A stretch of DNA of 64,000 nt from Vulcanimicrobiota bacterium (GCA_019235995.1 JAFAJV010000108.1:163190-227189); one strand, 5' to 3'. Counted from the first letter of the stretch, positions 24,988 through 35,765 are shown. The notes: generated by a model from the letters alone, not told the origin. Translations and numbers: made by a program.

Positions 24988-27900
24988 GGATTCGACGCGC
25001 GCGCCAGCGTCGCGCGGTAGATCGCCTCGAGCCGCCGGTACGCGATGCGCATGTCGGGCGTCGGCGCGGCGTCGGCGCTTTCGACGGCGCTCTCCAGGTT
25101 GTCGAGCTGTCCTTCGAGGTAGAGGAAGCTGCTGAGGTCGTGCGAGTAGGCGCCGACCGAATCGTCGGGGTTTTCCGGTAACTCTTGACCGACGACCTCC
25201 CGGCGGTAGTCGCTCGCACGAGTTCCGGTCAGGCGCTTTGCGGTTGCTGCGGCCTTCGTACGCGCGGCCGCGACGTCGGCGCGCAGCGCGATCACCTCGC
25301 GCGCGAACTCGTATTGCGCGCGCAAATCGGCGTCGCTGGCGGCGATGCGGGGATCGCGCAGGACTCGCGCGGTGCGAGTGTAGCCGCGCCCGTTCACGAG
25401 CAGACGAATCGTATAGTCTCCCGGCGGAAGCAGCGGCCCGTCCGCGCTCTTCTCGTGAAAGTCCCAAACGAAGCGGTGCGCGCCGGCGTCCGCGGCCGGT
25501 ACGGGATGCTGCGCCAGCCAGCGCGGTAGGAATGAGATAGCCTTTGGATCGACGGGCTTTGGCGGGTTCGCGCTCGACCAATGCCGCACGATGCCGCCGT
25601 CGCTTGCGAGCACCTCCAACACGACCGGCGTGCGCGAATCCTCGCCAAGATAGTAGTCGACGTAGAGTCCCACCGGCGCGTTGTCTACTTGCGGCTCGTC
25701 GAGCGGCAGCGGCGTCCCCTCCTGATTCGTCGGCCGAATTCGGTATGCCGCCGCGGGCGCAAAGAGGTACGTGCCGGCCGCCGCCATCGCGTCGCTACGC
25801 TGACGCAGCGGCGTGACGTCGTCCATGATCCAAAAAGAGCGGCCGTGCGTTGCGATTATGAGATCGTCCCCGTGAACCGCGATGTCGCGGATCGAGGTTA
25901 CCGGCAAGTTGAGTTGCAGGGATTGCCAGGCTGCGCCGTCGTCGAACGACACGTAGACGCCCCTCTCGGTTCCCGCGTAGAGGAGGCCGCGCCGAACCGG
26001 ATCCTCGCGGACGACGTTGACGAACGAGCCGTTCGGAATCCCGCCGGCGATGGCCGCCCACGTCGCGCCGCCGTCGCGCGTGCGATAGATGTACGGGCGG
26101 TAATCGTCGAGTCGATGACGGTCGATGGCCGCGTAAACCGTCGCCTCATCGAAATGAGAAGCCTCGAGCGTTCCGACCTTGCTCCAGGGCGTCAGCGCCG
26201 GCGGTGTGACGTTGTGCCACGCGTGAGTAACCTGAGCTGAGCCCTTCGACGAGCTCAGGACAGGCTCTGCCGAAGCATTCCTCGTCACCCAAATGGAACC
26301 GTCGTCGGTTCCCGCCCAGACGATATTCGCGCGCAGGGGCGAAGGCGCAATCGCGTAGACGACGCCGTGGCGCTGGATGCCGTTGTCGTCCGCCAGCGTC
26401 GGCGGGTCGAGATTCGACGGCGTGCCTTCGTTGCTACGCGACAGGTCGGGGCTCACGATTTGCCACGTGAGACCGCCGTTGCGGGAGCGGAAAATGTTCT
26501 GGCGGGCGACGTAGAGCGTCGTGCGATCGACCGGAGAGAATGCAATCGGCAACGTCCAGGTCCCGCGCCACAGCGTATCGGGATGGGCCATGAGCGGATC
26601 GAGATTCTGCTCCCATCCTGTCGCCGGGATCTCCCGTATGGCCGTCGACGAGCCGTCGCTCGAATTGCCGTACATGAGACCGGGGTAGCGCGGATCCGGC
26701 GCCAGCGTCCCGCTCTCGCCGCCGACATCGAGCGGCCGGAAGTCCTGGTTGGAAATCGTCCCGTAGCGGCCGCGGCTCGTCGCCATCGCCGCGCCGGAAT
26801 CTTGCTGCGCCCCGTATGCGTTATACGGAAACGCGTTGTCCGTCGCTACGTGATAGAACTGCGCCGTCGGCTGGTTGTACCACGAGCTCCACGTCTTCCC
26901 GCCGTTGACGGTGACGATCGTGCCCTGGTCGCTGCAGAGAATCATGCGACTTGAATCGTTCGGATCGATCCAGAGCGCATGAAAGTCGGGGCCCGACGGA
27001 TCGCCGATCAGCACGTCGAACGACTTTCCGCCGTCCGTCGATTTATACGTCGACGTATTCATCGCGTAGACGACGTTGGGATCGCGCGGGTCCGCGGTGA
27101 TGCCGCTGAAGTACCAGCCGCGCTGCCAGATGCGCTGCTCGCGGCTCAGCTGCGCCCACGTCGCACCCGCATCGTCGGAGCGATAGAGACCGCCCGATCC
27201 CGGACCGCTGTCCACCATGGCGTAGACGCGGCGCGGCGCGGCGGGCGAGATCGCGAGCCCGATGTGGCCAACCCGCGCGGGCAACCCGTTCGTCAGTTGG
27301 GTCCACGTCGCGCCGCCGTCGCTCGACTTGTAGAGGCCGCTTCCCGGACCGTTCGACGGCGGATAGACGTTCCAGGGCGGCCGCCGAGTCTGCCAGAGCG
27401 CCGCGTAGATCACGTCGGGGTCGCCGGGCTGCATCGCGAGCGAGATCGCGCCGGTGTCCTCGTTCTTGTACAGCACCTTGCTCCACGTTCTGCCGCCGTC
27501 GCTCGTCTTGAAGACGCCGCGCTCGGAGTTCGGACCGTAGGGGTGCCCGAGCGCCGCCGCGTAGGCGACCGAGGCGTTGCGCGGATCGACGACGATCGCC
27601 CCGATCTGCCGCGTGTCGCTCAGTCCGACGTGCGCCCACCTCTTTCCGCCGTCGATGGACTTATAGACGCCGTCTCCGTATGCGATGTCGGACCGCATGT
27701 CCGCCTCGCCGGTGCCCACATAGATGACGTTTGGATCGCTCGGCGCGACCGCGATGGCTCCGATCGAGGCGACGTCTTGGCGATCGAAGATCGGGTTCCA
27801 CGTGCGCCCGGCATCCAGGCTCTCCCACACGCCTCCGTCGACGGCGCCGAAGTAAAAGTGATAGGGTTGGCCGGGTACGCCGGCGACCGCGAGCGCACGA

Positions 27901-28034
27901 CCGCCGCGAAACGGTCCAATCAAACGCCAGTGCAGCATCCCGAAGTAGGCGGAGCCGCCGCTCGACGCCGCGGCGCAGATCGCGGGAGGCGCAACGAGCG
28001 CGCAGATCAACAACAAAGAGAACAGGCGTCGCAT
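24984..28034 (-). CDS. Exported sortilin/VPS10-like beta-propeller protein (copy 1)
   Basis: A 1016-residue protein with a signal peptide (RRLFSLLLICALVAPPAICA) and a large propeller built from Asp-box (BNR) repeats such as DGGKRWAHVG, DGGRTWSKV, DGGATWTQL, DDAGATWAQL and DGGATWAAI. A C-terminal region resembles a small beta domain plus helical tail. This layout is that of bacterial sortilin-N-terminal/VPS10-like or glycosyl-hydrolase-like proteins; no catalytic residues can be assigned, so enzymatic function is unproven. The open frame continues upstream to 29021, but the signal peptide fixes the start at the ATG at 28034. Between two blades lies SAEPVLSSSKGSAQ, encoded by a dispersed palindromic repeat (26231-26275) inserted in frame. 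A 973-residue paralogue lies at 59.7 kb. Confidence 0.87.
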   Translation of the reverse strand: MRRLFSLLLICALVAPPAICAAASSGGSAYFGMLHWRLIGPFRGGRALAVAGVPGQPYHFYFGAVDGGVWESLDAGRTWNPIFDRQDVASIGAIAVAPSDPNVIYVGTGEADMRSDIAYGDGVYKSIDGGKRWAHVGLSDTRQIGAIVVDPRNASVAYAAALGHPYGPNSERGVFKTSDGGRTWSKVLYKNEDTGAISLAMQPGDPDVIYAALWQTRRPPWNVYPPSNGPGSGLYKSSDGGATWTQLTNGLPARVGHIGLAISPAAPRRVYAMVDSGPGSGGLYRSDDAGATWAQLSREQRIWQRGWYFSGITADPRDPNVVYAMNTSTYKSTDGGKSFDVLIGDPSGPDFHALWIDPNDSSRMILCSDQGTIVTVNGGKTWSSWYNQPTAQFYHVATDNAFPYNAYGAQQDSGAAMATSRGRYGTISNQDFRPLDVGGESGTLAPDPRYPGLMYGNSSDGSSTAIREIPATGWEQNLDPLMAHPDTLWRGTWTLPIAFSPVDRTTLYVARQNIFRSRNGGLTWQIVSPDLSRSNEGTPSNLDPPTLADDNGIQRHGVVYAIAPSPLRANIVWAGTDDGSIWVTRNASAEPVLSSSKGSAQVTHAWHNVTPPALTPWSKVGTLEASHFDEATVYAAIDRHRLDDYRPYIYRTRDGGATWAAIAGGIPNGSFVNVVREDPVRRGLLYAGTERGVYVSFDDGAAWQSLQLNLPVTSIRDIAVHGDDLIIATHGRSFWIMDDVTPLRQRSDAMAAAGTYLFAPAAAYRIRPTNQEGTPLPLDEPQVDNAPVGLYVDYYLGEDSRTPVVLEVLASDGGIVRHWSSANPPKPVDPKAISFLPRWLAQHPVPAADAGAHRFVWDFHEKSADGPLLPPGDYTIRLLVNGRGYTRTARVLRDPRIAASDADLRAQYEFAREVIALRADVAAARTKAAATAKRLTGTRASDYRREVVGQELPENPDDSVGAYSHDLSSFLYLEGQLDNLESAVESADAAPTPDMRIAYRRLEAIYRATLARASNP
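26231..26275. repeat. Palindromic dispersed repeat inside the propeller gene
   Basis: CCTGAGCT (26231-26238) and AGCTCAGG (26252-26259) form a perfect 8-bp inverted repeat around CCCTTCGAC, followed by ACAGGCTCTG. This is the widely seen CCTTCGAC...GCTCAGG(A) repeat type also present at 45003-45065. It is translated in frame as SAEPVLSSSKGSA without breaking the gene. Confidence 0.65.
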
Positions 28035-28069
28035 AGACGCCTGCTGTTTGTTACCGCGGCGTTGCGCGC

Positions 28070-29059
28070 CTACCAGCCGCCGCCGCCGTCGCCGCCACCG
28101 AAATCGCCGCCGCCCGCATCGCCGCCGAATCCTCCGCCGCTCCAATCGCCGCCGCTCGCGCCGCCGACATCCGCCTGACCGGCGTCGCTCTGCCAACCAC
28201 CCGAATCGGCGCCGCCCCAGCCGCCTCCCGCATCGGGGGCAACCGGCGCACCCGACGCCGGCGCGATGCCGCCGCCGCGGAAAAGCTCGTTGCCGAGCCA
28301 CGCGCCGCCGAGACCGCCGAGGAGTCCGCTCCAGAAACTGCCGCCTCCGCCGAAACCGCCGTAACCGTAGCCGGGCCCGTAGCCCGGACCATATCCGGCT
28401 CCGGGCGGCGGCGCGCCCGGCGCGCCGCCGTAGTAACGCGGCGCGGCGAGTGCGCGCAGGATCGAGCGCACGAGCAAGAAGCCGACGATGGCGATGATGA
28501 TCCACCAAAACATTGGGATGCGCAAACCTCCTGACGTGGACGTGGCACGCGTCGCCGGCACGCCGCCGGCGCCGGCGGGACGCTGGAGCCCGCCGAGGTG
28601 CGTTCGATAGACATTCAATATGGCGCCGACCGCGCCGGTGATGCCCGCGTCGTACGACTCGCTGCGAAACTGCGCCTCCATCGACGTGCGGATCGAACGC
28701 AGCACGTCGGGAGTGAACCAACCCGCTTGCGCGCCGGCGCGATCGGGCACGATGATGTCTTTGCGGTCGTCCCGAGCGATGAAGATGAGCACGCCGTTGA
28801 CGGCTCGCGCGGCGAACGCCGTGCTCGCGGCGCCCTGCAGCGTGGCCCCGCCCAGCGACGGCGTCGTGACGACGACGAGCTCCTTGCCGGTCTGCGCGTT
28901 GAAGCTTGCGATCCGCGCGTTGAGCTGCGCGACGGTCGCGGCGGAAAACATTCCCGCCTGATCCGCGACGAAGTCGCGAGCCGACGCGGGAGCGCCGGCC
29001 GCCAGCAGCGCGAGGCCGCATGCCGCCAGCGCGAGCGAGCGGGAAGCCGGGGCATTCAT
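28070..29059 (-). CDS. TPM-domain (YgcG-type) membrane protein with Gly-rich tail
   Basis: A 329-residue exported membrane protein. After a signal peptide (LALAACGLALLAAGAPASA) comes a TPM/TLP18.3-Psb32 domain (residues ~30-165: FVADQAGMFSAATVAQLN, TGKELVVVTTPSLG, VNGVLIFIARDDRKDIIV). One transmembrane helix follows (~185-205, PMFWWIIIAIVGFLLV), then a glycine-rich tail ending GGGDFGGGDGGGGW. This architecture is the YgcG family, found in membranes and sometimes linked to protein quality control or acid-phosphatase-like activity; the role is not established. It starts 83 bp from the divergent APC transporter and ends 35 bp before the propeller gene, so those two may be co-transcribed. Confidence 0.88.
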   Translation of the reverse strand: MNAPASRSLALAACGLALLAAGAPASARDFVADQAGMFSAATVAQLNARIASFNAQTGKELVVVTTPSLGGATLQGAASTAFAARAVNGVLIFIARDDRKDIIVPDRAGAQAGWFTPDVLRSIRTSMEAQFRSESYDAGITGAVGAILNVYRTHLGGLQRPAGAGGVPATRATSTSGGLRIPMFWWIIIAIVGFLLVRSILRALAAPRYYGGAPGAPPPGAGYGPGYGPGYGYGGFGGGGSFWSGLLGGLGGAWLGNELFRGGGIAPASGAPVAPDAGGGWGGADSGGWQSDAGQADVGGASGGDWSGGGFGGDAGGGDFGGGDGGGGW

Positions 29060-29142
29060 GCGGGGTCCTACCCGCGCGACGGCGACGAAGTTTCGCGCTT
29101 CGTGCGGGAACTGGCCGACCGGTCGGCTCAGAAGCTTCGCTG

Positions 29143-30492
29143 ATGAGTCAGAGTTCGCCGGCCGCGTCCCTGAGAGAAGGGTCGCTGTCGTTCATCGAGG
29201 TCCTTGCGACGTCGATCGCCCTCATCGGCCCGAGCATGACGCCGATCTTGATCGCGCCCTACATGTACGCGCTGGCCGGTAACGGCACATGGCTCGCCTA
29301 CGTGTTCGGCGGAACGATGCTGACGTTCGTGGCGCTCTGCATCAACCAGTTCGCGCGGCGCTCGAGCGCCGCGGGCTCGATGTACGGTTACGTCTCCGAC
29401 CATCTAGGCCCAACGGTCGGCGGGATTGCCGGATGGACGCTGCTGTGGGCGTACGGTTTCGTCGCCGCGGCGGTGCTCGGCGCGATGGCGCTGTTCGTCG
29501 AACTGCTCCTGCACGGCACGCCGGTGCATCTCCCCGCCATCGCGATCGTCGTCATCCTTGCAACCGTCGCTTGGCAAGCGGCATACCGCGGAGTGCAGAT
29601 CTCTGCGATCGTGATGCTGGTGCTAGAGATCGTTTCCGTCAGCATCATCTGCCTCATCGTCGCGATCGTGCTGCGCGATCACGGGCCGTCGCTCGACGTC
29701 AAGCAAGTGCATTTGGTGCACGCGTTTCCGGGCGGCATCGGCCTCGCGATCGCGTTCGCGGTCTTCAGCTTCGTCGGTTTCGAGAGCGCCACGGCGTTCG
29801 GCGCCGAGGCGAAGCGGCCGCTCGTGACGATACCGCGTGCCGTCGTCGGCAGCGTGCTCTTCGCGAGCGCCTTTTTCGTGATCGCGACCTATGCCGAGGT
29901 CGTCGGACTCGCGCACGCCGGAAAGCCGCTGGATCAGCAGACGTTTCCGCTCGGTACGCTCGTCGGCGCGTACGGCATCGGGGAACTGCGCCTGCCGATT
30001 ACCGTCGCGGCGCTGTTCAGCGCGTTCTCCGTGTGCCTCGCATGCATCACCACGGCCGGACGCGTCGCCTATGCCATGGGAACGGCAGGCCTCCTGCCGC
30101 GCGCGTTCGCAGGCATCGAGCGCCGGCACGACACGCCGAACGTCGCCGTCACCGTGGTCACGGCGATCACGCTCGCCGTCGCCGTGGGAGCGTTGGCGTT
30201 TCGCGTGGCGCCGATCGACATTTTCAACAACTGCGGCACGCTCAGCTCGTTCGGGTTCATCCTGATCTACATGCTGATCGCGATCGCGGCGCTCGTCTAT
30301 ACCAAGCGGTTGGGAGCGATGCGCGCCGCGGACACCGCGATCTCGCTGCTCGCGGTGCTCTTCCTGATCGTCCCCGCGGTCACGCTGTTCTATCCCGTAC
30401 CGTCGCCGCCGCAGCGCTACTTCGGGTACTACTTCCTGGCGTTCTTGGCGGCGGGTTGGATGTGGTTTCGCTTCACGAGGGCCAGCGACTGA
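29143..30492 (+). CDS. APC superfamily amino acid/amine permease
   Basis: A 449-residue inner-membrane transporter with about 12 hydrophobic segments. The first helix region (SFIEVLATSIALIGPSMTP), the YVFGGTMLTFVALCINQFARR loop-helix, and FSFVGFESATAFGAEAKRP (the conserved GFES/E-x-K/R region of TM6 and loop) mark the amino acid-polyamine-organocation superfamily. I chose the ATG at 29143 (MSQSSPAASLREG); the frame is open further upstream but overlaps the divergent TPM gene. No Shine-Dalgarno sequence is obvious. The substrate (amino acid or amine) cannot be deduced. It could supply the amine-degrading enzymes at 43-48 kb, but that is speculation. Confidence 0.87.
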   Translation: MSQSSPAASLREGSLSFIEVLATSIALIGPSMTPILIAPYMYALAGNGTWLAYVFGGTMLTFVALCINQFARRSSAAGSMYGYVSDHLGPTVGGIAGWTLLWAYGFVAAAVLGAMALFVELLLHGTPVHLPAIAIVVILATVAWQAAYRGVQISAIVMLVLEIVSVSIICLIVAIVLRDHGPSLDVKQVHLVHAFPGGIGLAIAFAVFSFVGFESATAFGAEAKRPLVTIPRAVVGSVLFASAFFVIATYAEVVGLAHAGKPLDQQTFPLGTLVGAYGIGELRLPITVAALFSAFSVCLACITTAGRVAYAMGTAGLLPRAFAGIERRHDTPNVAVTVVTAITLAVAVGALAFRVAPIDIFNNCGTLSSFGFILIYMLIAIAALVYTKRLGAMRAADTAISLLAVLFLIVPAVTLFYPVPSPPQRYFGYYFLAFLAAGWMWFRFTRASD

Positions 30493-30517
30493 TGACGACG
30501 CGCTGCTGCCAAGGGGT

Positions 30518-30670
30518 TCATCGGGCCCCGAGCCTTCCCGATACGACGATGAGCCCCCCGGCGACGCTGAGCGCGAAGAACACGATGAAGACCCAGACGC
30601 CGAAGCGTTTCCAGAAGTCGCGGCGCGCGCGGGCTGCGCGCGTATGGTGCGACGGCCGGCGCCCCTTCAC
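30518..30670 (-). CDS. 50-residue single-span membrane peptide coupled to rsfS
   Basis: A small gene whose GTG start overlaps the rsfS TGA (GTGA, 30667-30670), so its translation is probably coupled. The product has a strongly basic N-terminus (KGRRPSHHTRAARARRDFWKR), one helix (FGVWVFIVFFALSVAGGLIVV) and a short basic tail (SGRLGAR), the design of an N-in single-pass membrane peptide. AGGGAA precedes the start. It is the last gene of the tsaE-tsaB-rimI-yqeK-rsfS run and ends 25 bp from the convergent permease gene. The function is unknown. Coupling and typical topology argue against a chance frame. Confidence 0.6.
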   Translation of the reverse strand: MKGRRPSHHTRAARARRDFWKRFGVWVFIVFFALSVAGGLIVVSGRLGAR

Positions 30671-31008
30671 GTTCCCTGCGCCTTCCGCTCCGCGACCGGG
30701 GACCACAGGCGCTCGAGGTTGTAGAACGCGCGCTGTTCGGGCGCGAAGACGTGCACGATCACGTTGCCGATGTCGATGAGAATCCAGGAACCATCGGCGT
30801 ATCCTTCGACCCGCGCGACCCCGAAGCCGTCGCGGCGCGCGGCCTCGATGATCGCGTCGGCGATCGCTCGGGTTTGGATCTTGGAGCGGCCGCTGACGAT
30901 CGCAAAGGTATCGGCCAGGATCGTCCGGCCGCCCACGTCGAGCACCGTGAACGCCTCGCCCTTCTTGTCGAGCGCGCTCTCGCGCACGATCTCGATCAGC
31001 TCGCGGAT
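30667..31008 (-). CDS. rsfS: Ribosomal silencing factor RsfS
   Basis: RsfS binds ribosomal protein L14 and blocks subunit joining during starvation. Recognisable parts are DKKGEAFTVLDVGGRTILADTF, SGRSKIQTRAIADAIIEAAR and GYADGSWILIDIGNVIVHVFAPEQRAFYNLERLW. The only standard start is GTG at 30987, which would remove half of the first helix. In frame upstream is RELIEIV, matching family N-termini, bounded by a stop and containing no ATG, GTG or TTG. The codon ATC at 31008 sits 6 nt after GGAGGT, an ideal Shine-Dalgarno, so I annotate ATC as the likely start (113 residues). The 5' end overlaps yqeK by 13 bp. Product identity is firm; the start is an inference. Confidence 0.85.
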   Translation of the reverse strand: MRELIEIVRESALDKKGEAFTVLDVGGRTILADTFAIVSGRSKIQTRAIADAIIEAARRDGFGVARVEGYADGSWILIDIGNVIVHVFAPEQRAFYNLERLWSPVAERKAQGT

Positions 31009-31607
31009 GCCTGTACCTCCGCGACCTCATCTACGCCGAAGAGCTCGGCCGCCGCCAGCGTGGGCGGCGCCGGGGCCAGGCCCTTGCGCACGTGGCGGCG
31101 GATTGCGAGCGCCAACACCTCGCGCATCGCCTCTTCGAGGTCGACGAGCGCGATCTGCCAGAGCGCCGGGCGCTCGGGAAACTTGCGAGCCGGTTCGAGC
31201 GAGTCGGCCAGATAGACGACACAGTCCAGCGGCGACATCTCCCCCGCGGCGGTCGTGTGCTTTTCGATCGCGGAGAGCACGTCGCCGTCGCCGATGCCGA
31301 AGCGTTCGCGGGCGAGCGCGGCGCCGAGACGCGCGTGGAGAAGCACGGGGTGAGCGCGCTCGAAGTCGTCGATGAAAAAGTCTCGCTTCTCGCATTCGTC
31401 CAAGAGCTTCGCCGCCGAGTAGAGCCGGGCGAGGTCGTGCAACAGTCCGCCCAGCCGAGCCTTATACGCGTCGACCCCGTGCCGCTGCGCGAGCGTATCG
31501 GCGCTGCGAGCCACGCGGACGCTATGCTCGTAGCGGTCGTTCTGGCTCAGGTGCTCGCGCACGCGGCGCAGCAGCCTCACGAACGGTTCGGGCGCGGGGG
31601 CGCTCAC
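30996..31607 (-). CDS. yqeK: YqeK family HD-domain nucleotide hydrolase
   Basis: A 203-residue HD-superfamily protein. YqeK enzymes hydrolyse diadenosine tetraphosphate (symmetrically) and usually neighbour nadD and rsfS. The metal ligands are visible as H in DRYEHSVRVARS, HD in GLLHDLARLY, H in HPVLLHARLGAAL, and D in the later LADSLEPARKF helix. The frame is open upstream, but GTG at 31607 overlaps the rimI stop as GTGA and gives the normal length, so I chose it. rsfS follows with a 13-bp overlap. nadD, the usual partner, is not in this operon. Confidence in the family is high; Ap4A activity is by analogy. Confidence 0.9.
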   Translation of the reverse strand: MSAPAPEPFVRLLRRVREHLSQNDRYEHSVRVARSADTLAQRHGVDAYKARLGGLLHDLARLYSAAKLLDECEKRDFFIDDFERAHPVLLHARLGAALARERFGIGDGDVLSAIEKHTTAAGEMSPLDCVVYLADSLEPARKFPERPALWQIALVDLEEAMREVLALAIRRHVRKGLAPAPPTLAAAELFGVDEVAEVQASAS

Positions 31608-32140
31608 CCCGAAAAGCGTTCTCGCAACACGCGCAGGCGATTGCCGTACAGCTCGCTCTTGAGGCTGCCTGCCCACATGATCAGGGCGCTCTCGTTGTCG
31701 TCGCTGTAGTAACCCGTGCGCATCGTCACCGTGGTAAACCCGTACTTACGGTAGAGGCGTTGCGCGACCGTGTTGCTTTCGCGCACCTCGAGCGTCATCC
31801 AAGCGGCCCCGCGCGCGATCGCCTCGTCGACGAGCCGCAGCAGCAGCAGCTCTCCGAATTTGCGTCCCCGATGCTCGGGGTCGACGGCGAGCGTGGTGAC
31901 GTGAGCGTCCTCGAGTATCACCCAGATGCCCCCGTAGCCCACGACGCGATCCCGATAGCGTCCGACGAAGTAATGCGCCAGCTTGTTCGTGCTGAGCTCG
32001 TTATAAAACGCGTCCGTAGGCCAGACGGCGGAAAAGCAAGCGCGCTCGATGCGGGTCACCGCGGCGACGTCCGACGTGGCCATCGGCGCGACCGAGAAAC
32101 GATCGGGCCGCTCCGCCGGGCGTTCGAGCTCCATTTTCAT
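31604..32140 (-). CDS. rimI: Ribosomal protein alanine N-acetyltransferase (RimI-like GNAT)
   Basis: A 178-residue GNAT acetyltransferase. It has the N-terminal IERACFSAVWPTDAFYNEL, the acetyl-CoA loop VDPEHRGRKFGELLL (R-x-x-G-x-G/A type) and the C-terminal ESNTVAQRLYRKYGFTTVTMRTGYYSDDNESALIMW stretch, nearly diagnostic of RimI. RimI acetylates the N-terminus of ribosomal protein S18 in E. coli, and the wider family includes partners of the tRNA threonylcarbamoylation genes. It lies 13 bp after tsaB and overlaps yqeK by 4 bp, the classical tsaE-tsaB-rimI order. tsaD, often next, is not in the window. Confidence 0.93.
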   Translation of the reverse strand: MKMELERPAERPDRFSVAPMATSDVAAVTRIERACFSAVWPTDAFYNELSTNKLAHYFVGRYRDRVVGYGGIWVILEDAHVTTLAVDPEHRGRKFGELLLLRLVDEAIARGAAWMTLEVRESNTVAQRLYRKYGFTTVTMRTGYYSDDNESALIMWAGSLKSELYGNRLRVLRERFSG

Positions 32141-32153
32141 AGTGAATGAAGCG

Positions 32154-32807
32154 CTAGCGACGGGGCTTCGTGACGGCGGGCAGCTCGCCGTAGTCGGCGC
32201 GTACCGCGTGGAGGCTCGCGGCAGGCGAGCGCGTGCCGGCCGCCAGAGCGGCTGCCGCGGCGGCGGGCGTGACGAGCGGGTCCACGGACTGCACGATGAT
32301 TGCGCGTTCGGCGAGCGCGTGCAGCACGTCCTCCGACGCTCCCACTACCGCCAGCTCCTCGCCGTTAGCGATCCCCGAAAACAGCTCGTCGAGCACGTCC
32401 CCGATCCGCCCCGAGGCGCGCCGCACTTGCCCGCCCCGGCGATATCTTACGGAGATGACACCGGGGCGTCCCTCGACGACGCTGAGCACGCTCTCGAACG
32501 CAGTGCCGTATTCGAGGATGTCGAAGGATTGGATCGGCACGAGTGGGCGATCCCACGCGGCGGCGAGCGCCTTCGCGTACGCTACGGCGATGCGCAGACC
32601 GGTGAAGCGTCCCGGCCCGACGCCGACCGCCAGCCGAGCGACGTCGCCGCGCGTCACACCGGCCGCTCCGAACACCGCCTCGACAATGACGAGGCCGCGC
32701 TCGAGCGCGACGTTGCCGGGCTCGCGGCGCGACGCGGCGATCCGGCCGTCGCGCGCGATCGCCGCCGAGAATGCGCCAAGCGCTCCGTCCAGGGCAAGAA
32801 CGTTCAC
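32154..32807 (-). CDS. tsaB: tRNA threonylcarbamoyladenosine biosynthesis protein TsaB
   Basis: TsaB is the ASKHA-fold scaffold partner of TsaD in making the t6A37 modification of ANN-decoding tRNAs. The 217-residue product begins MNVLALDGALGAFSAAI (GTG start) and has the conserved GVGPGRFTGLRIAVAYAKAL segment, the best-known TsaB motif. The N-terminal half is well conserved and the C-terminal half diverged, as usual. The GTG start overlaps the tsaE TGA (GTGA, 32804-32807), implying coupled translation, and rimI follows after 13 bp. Confidence 0.94.
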   Translation of the reverse strand: MNVLALDGALGAFSAAIARDGRIAASRREPGNVALERGLVIVEAVFGAAGVTRGDVARLAVGVGPGRFTGLRIAVAYAKALAAAWDRPLVPIQSFDILEYGTAFESVLSVVEGRPGVISVRYRRGGQVRRASGRIGDVLDELFSGIANGEELAVVGASEDVLHALAERAIIVQSVDPLVTPAAAAAALAAGTRSPAASLHAVRADYGELPAVTKPRR

Positions 32808-33226
32808 GTGACTCGTCGAACAGAAACGACACGCGGTCCGTTACCGGAACCTTCGATTTCAATTTCGTACCGGCGCTCTGCAACGAGCTCGGGCGCGTTG
32901 CGCCACCACTCCACCAGCACGATCGAACTGCCGTCGAGGGCCTCCTCGAGGCCGAGCTCCGCGGATTCGCGCGGGTCATCGATGCGAAAGAGGTCGATGT
33001 GATCGATCGCCGGAGTGCCCTCGTAGCGATGCCAGAAGGTGAAGGTGGGACTGTAGCTCTGGTCGGCGCCGTGGAGGCAACGCACGACCGCCCGAACGAA
33101 GGCGGTCTTGCCGGAGCCGAGCGGTCCGGACAGTGCCACGACGTCGCCGGCATGAAGGCGCCTCGAAAACGCGGCGGCAAATGCTTCGAAGTCGCGTTCG
33201 GTTCCAAGGATCACGCGCTCTTCCAT
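32804..33226 (-). CDS. tsaE: tRNA threonylcarbamoyladenosine biosynthesis ATPase TsaE
   Basis: TsaE is the ATPase that cycles the TsaB-TsaD complex in t6A synthesis. The 140-residue protein has the Walker A motif SGPLGSGKTAFVRAVV, the SPTFTFWHRYEG strand and the IDHIDLFRIDDP segment (Walker B-like), all typical. A long open frame continues upstream through gyrA on the other strand, but the ATG at 33226 gives the normal family length. Only 18 bp (33227-33244) separate this start from the divergent gyrA start, so the promoters of the two must overlap. It is the first gene of the overlapping tsaE-tsaB-rimI-yqeK-rsfS operon. Confidence 0.93.
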   Translation of the reverse strand: MEERVILGTERDFEAFAAAFSRRLHAGDVVALSGPLGSGKTAFVRAVVRCLHGADQSYSPTFTFWHRYEGTPAIDHIDLFRIDDPRESAELGLEEALDGSSIVLVEWWRNAPELVAERRYEIEIEGSGNGPRVVSVRRVT

Positions 33227-33244
33227 GATAGGTATAGATAAGTA

Positions 33245-35749
<2,505 letters not shown>

Positions 35750-35765
35750 GAGTGTTTGGAGAGAC

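Noticed and set aside
24984..29021. A single 1345-codon frame covering the propeller and the TPM gene region
   Set aside because: The upstream part is the antisense-frame shadow of the Gly-rich TPM gene; the signal peptide at 28034 marks the real start.
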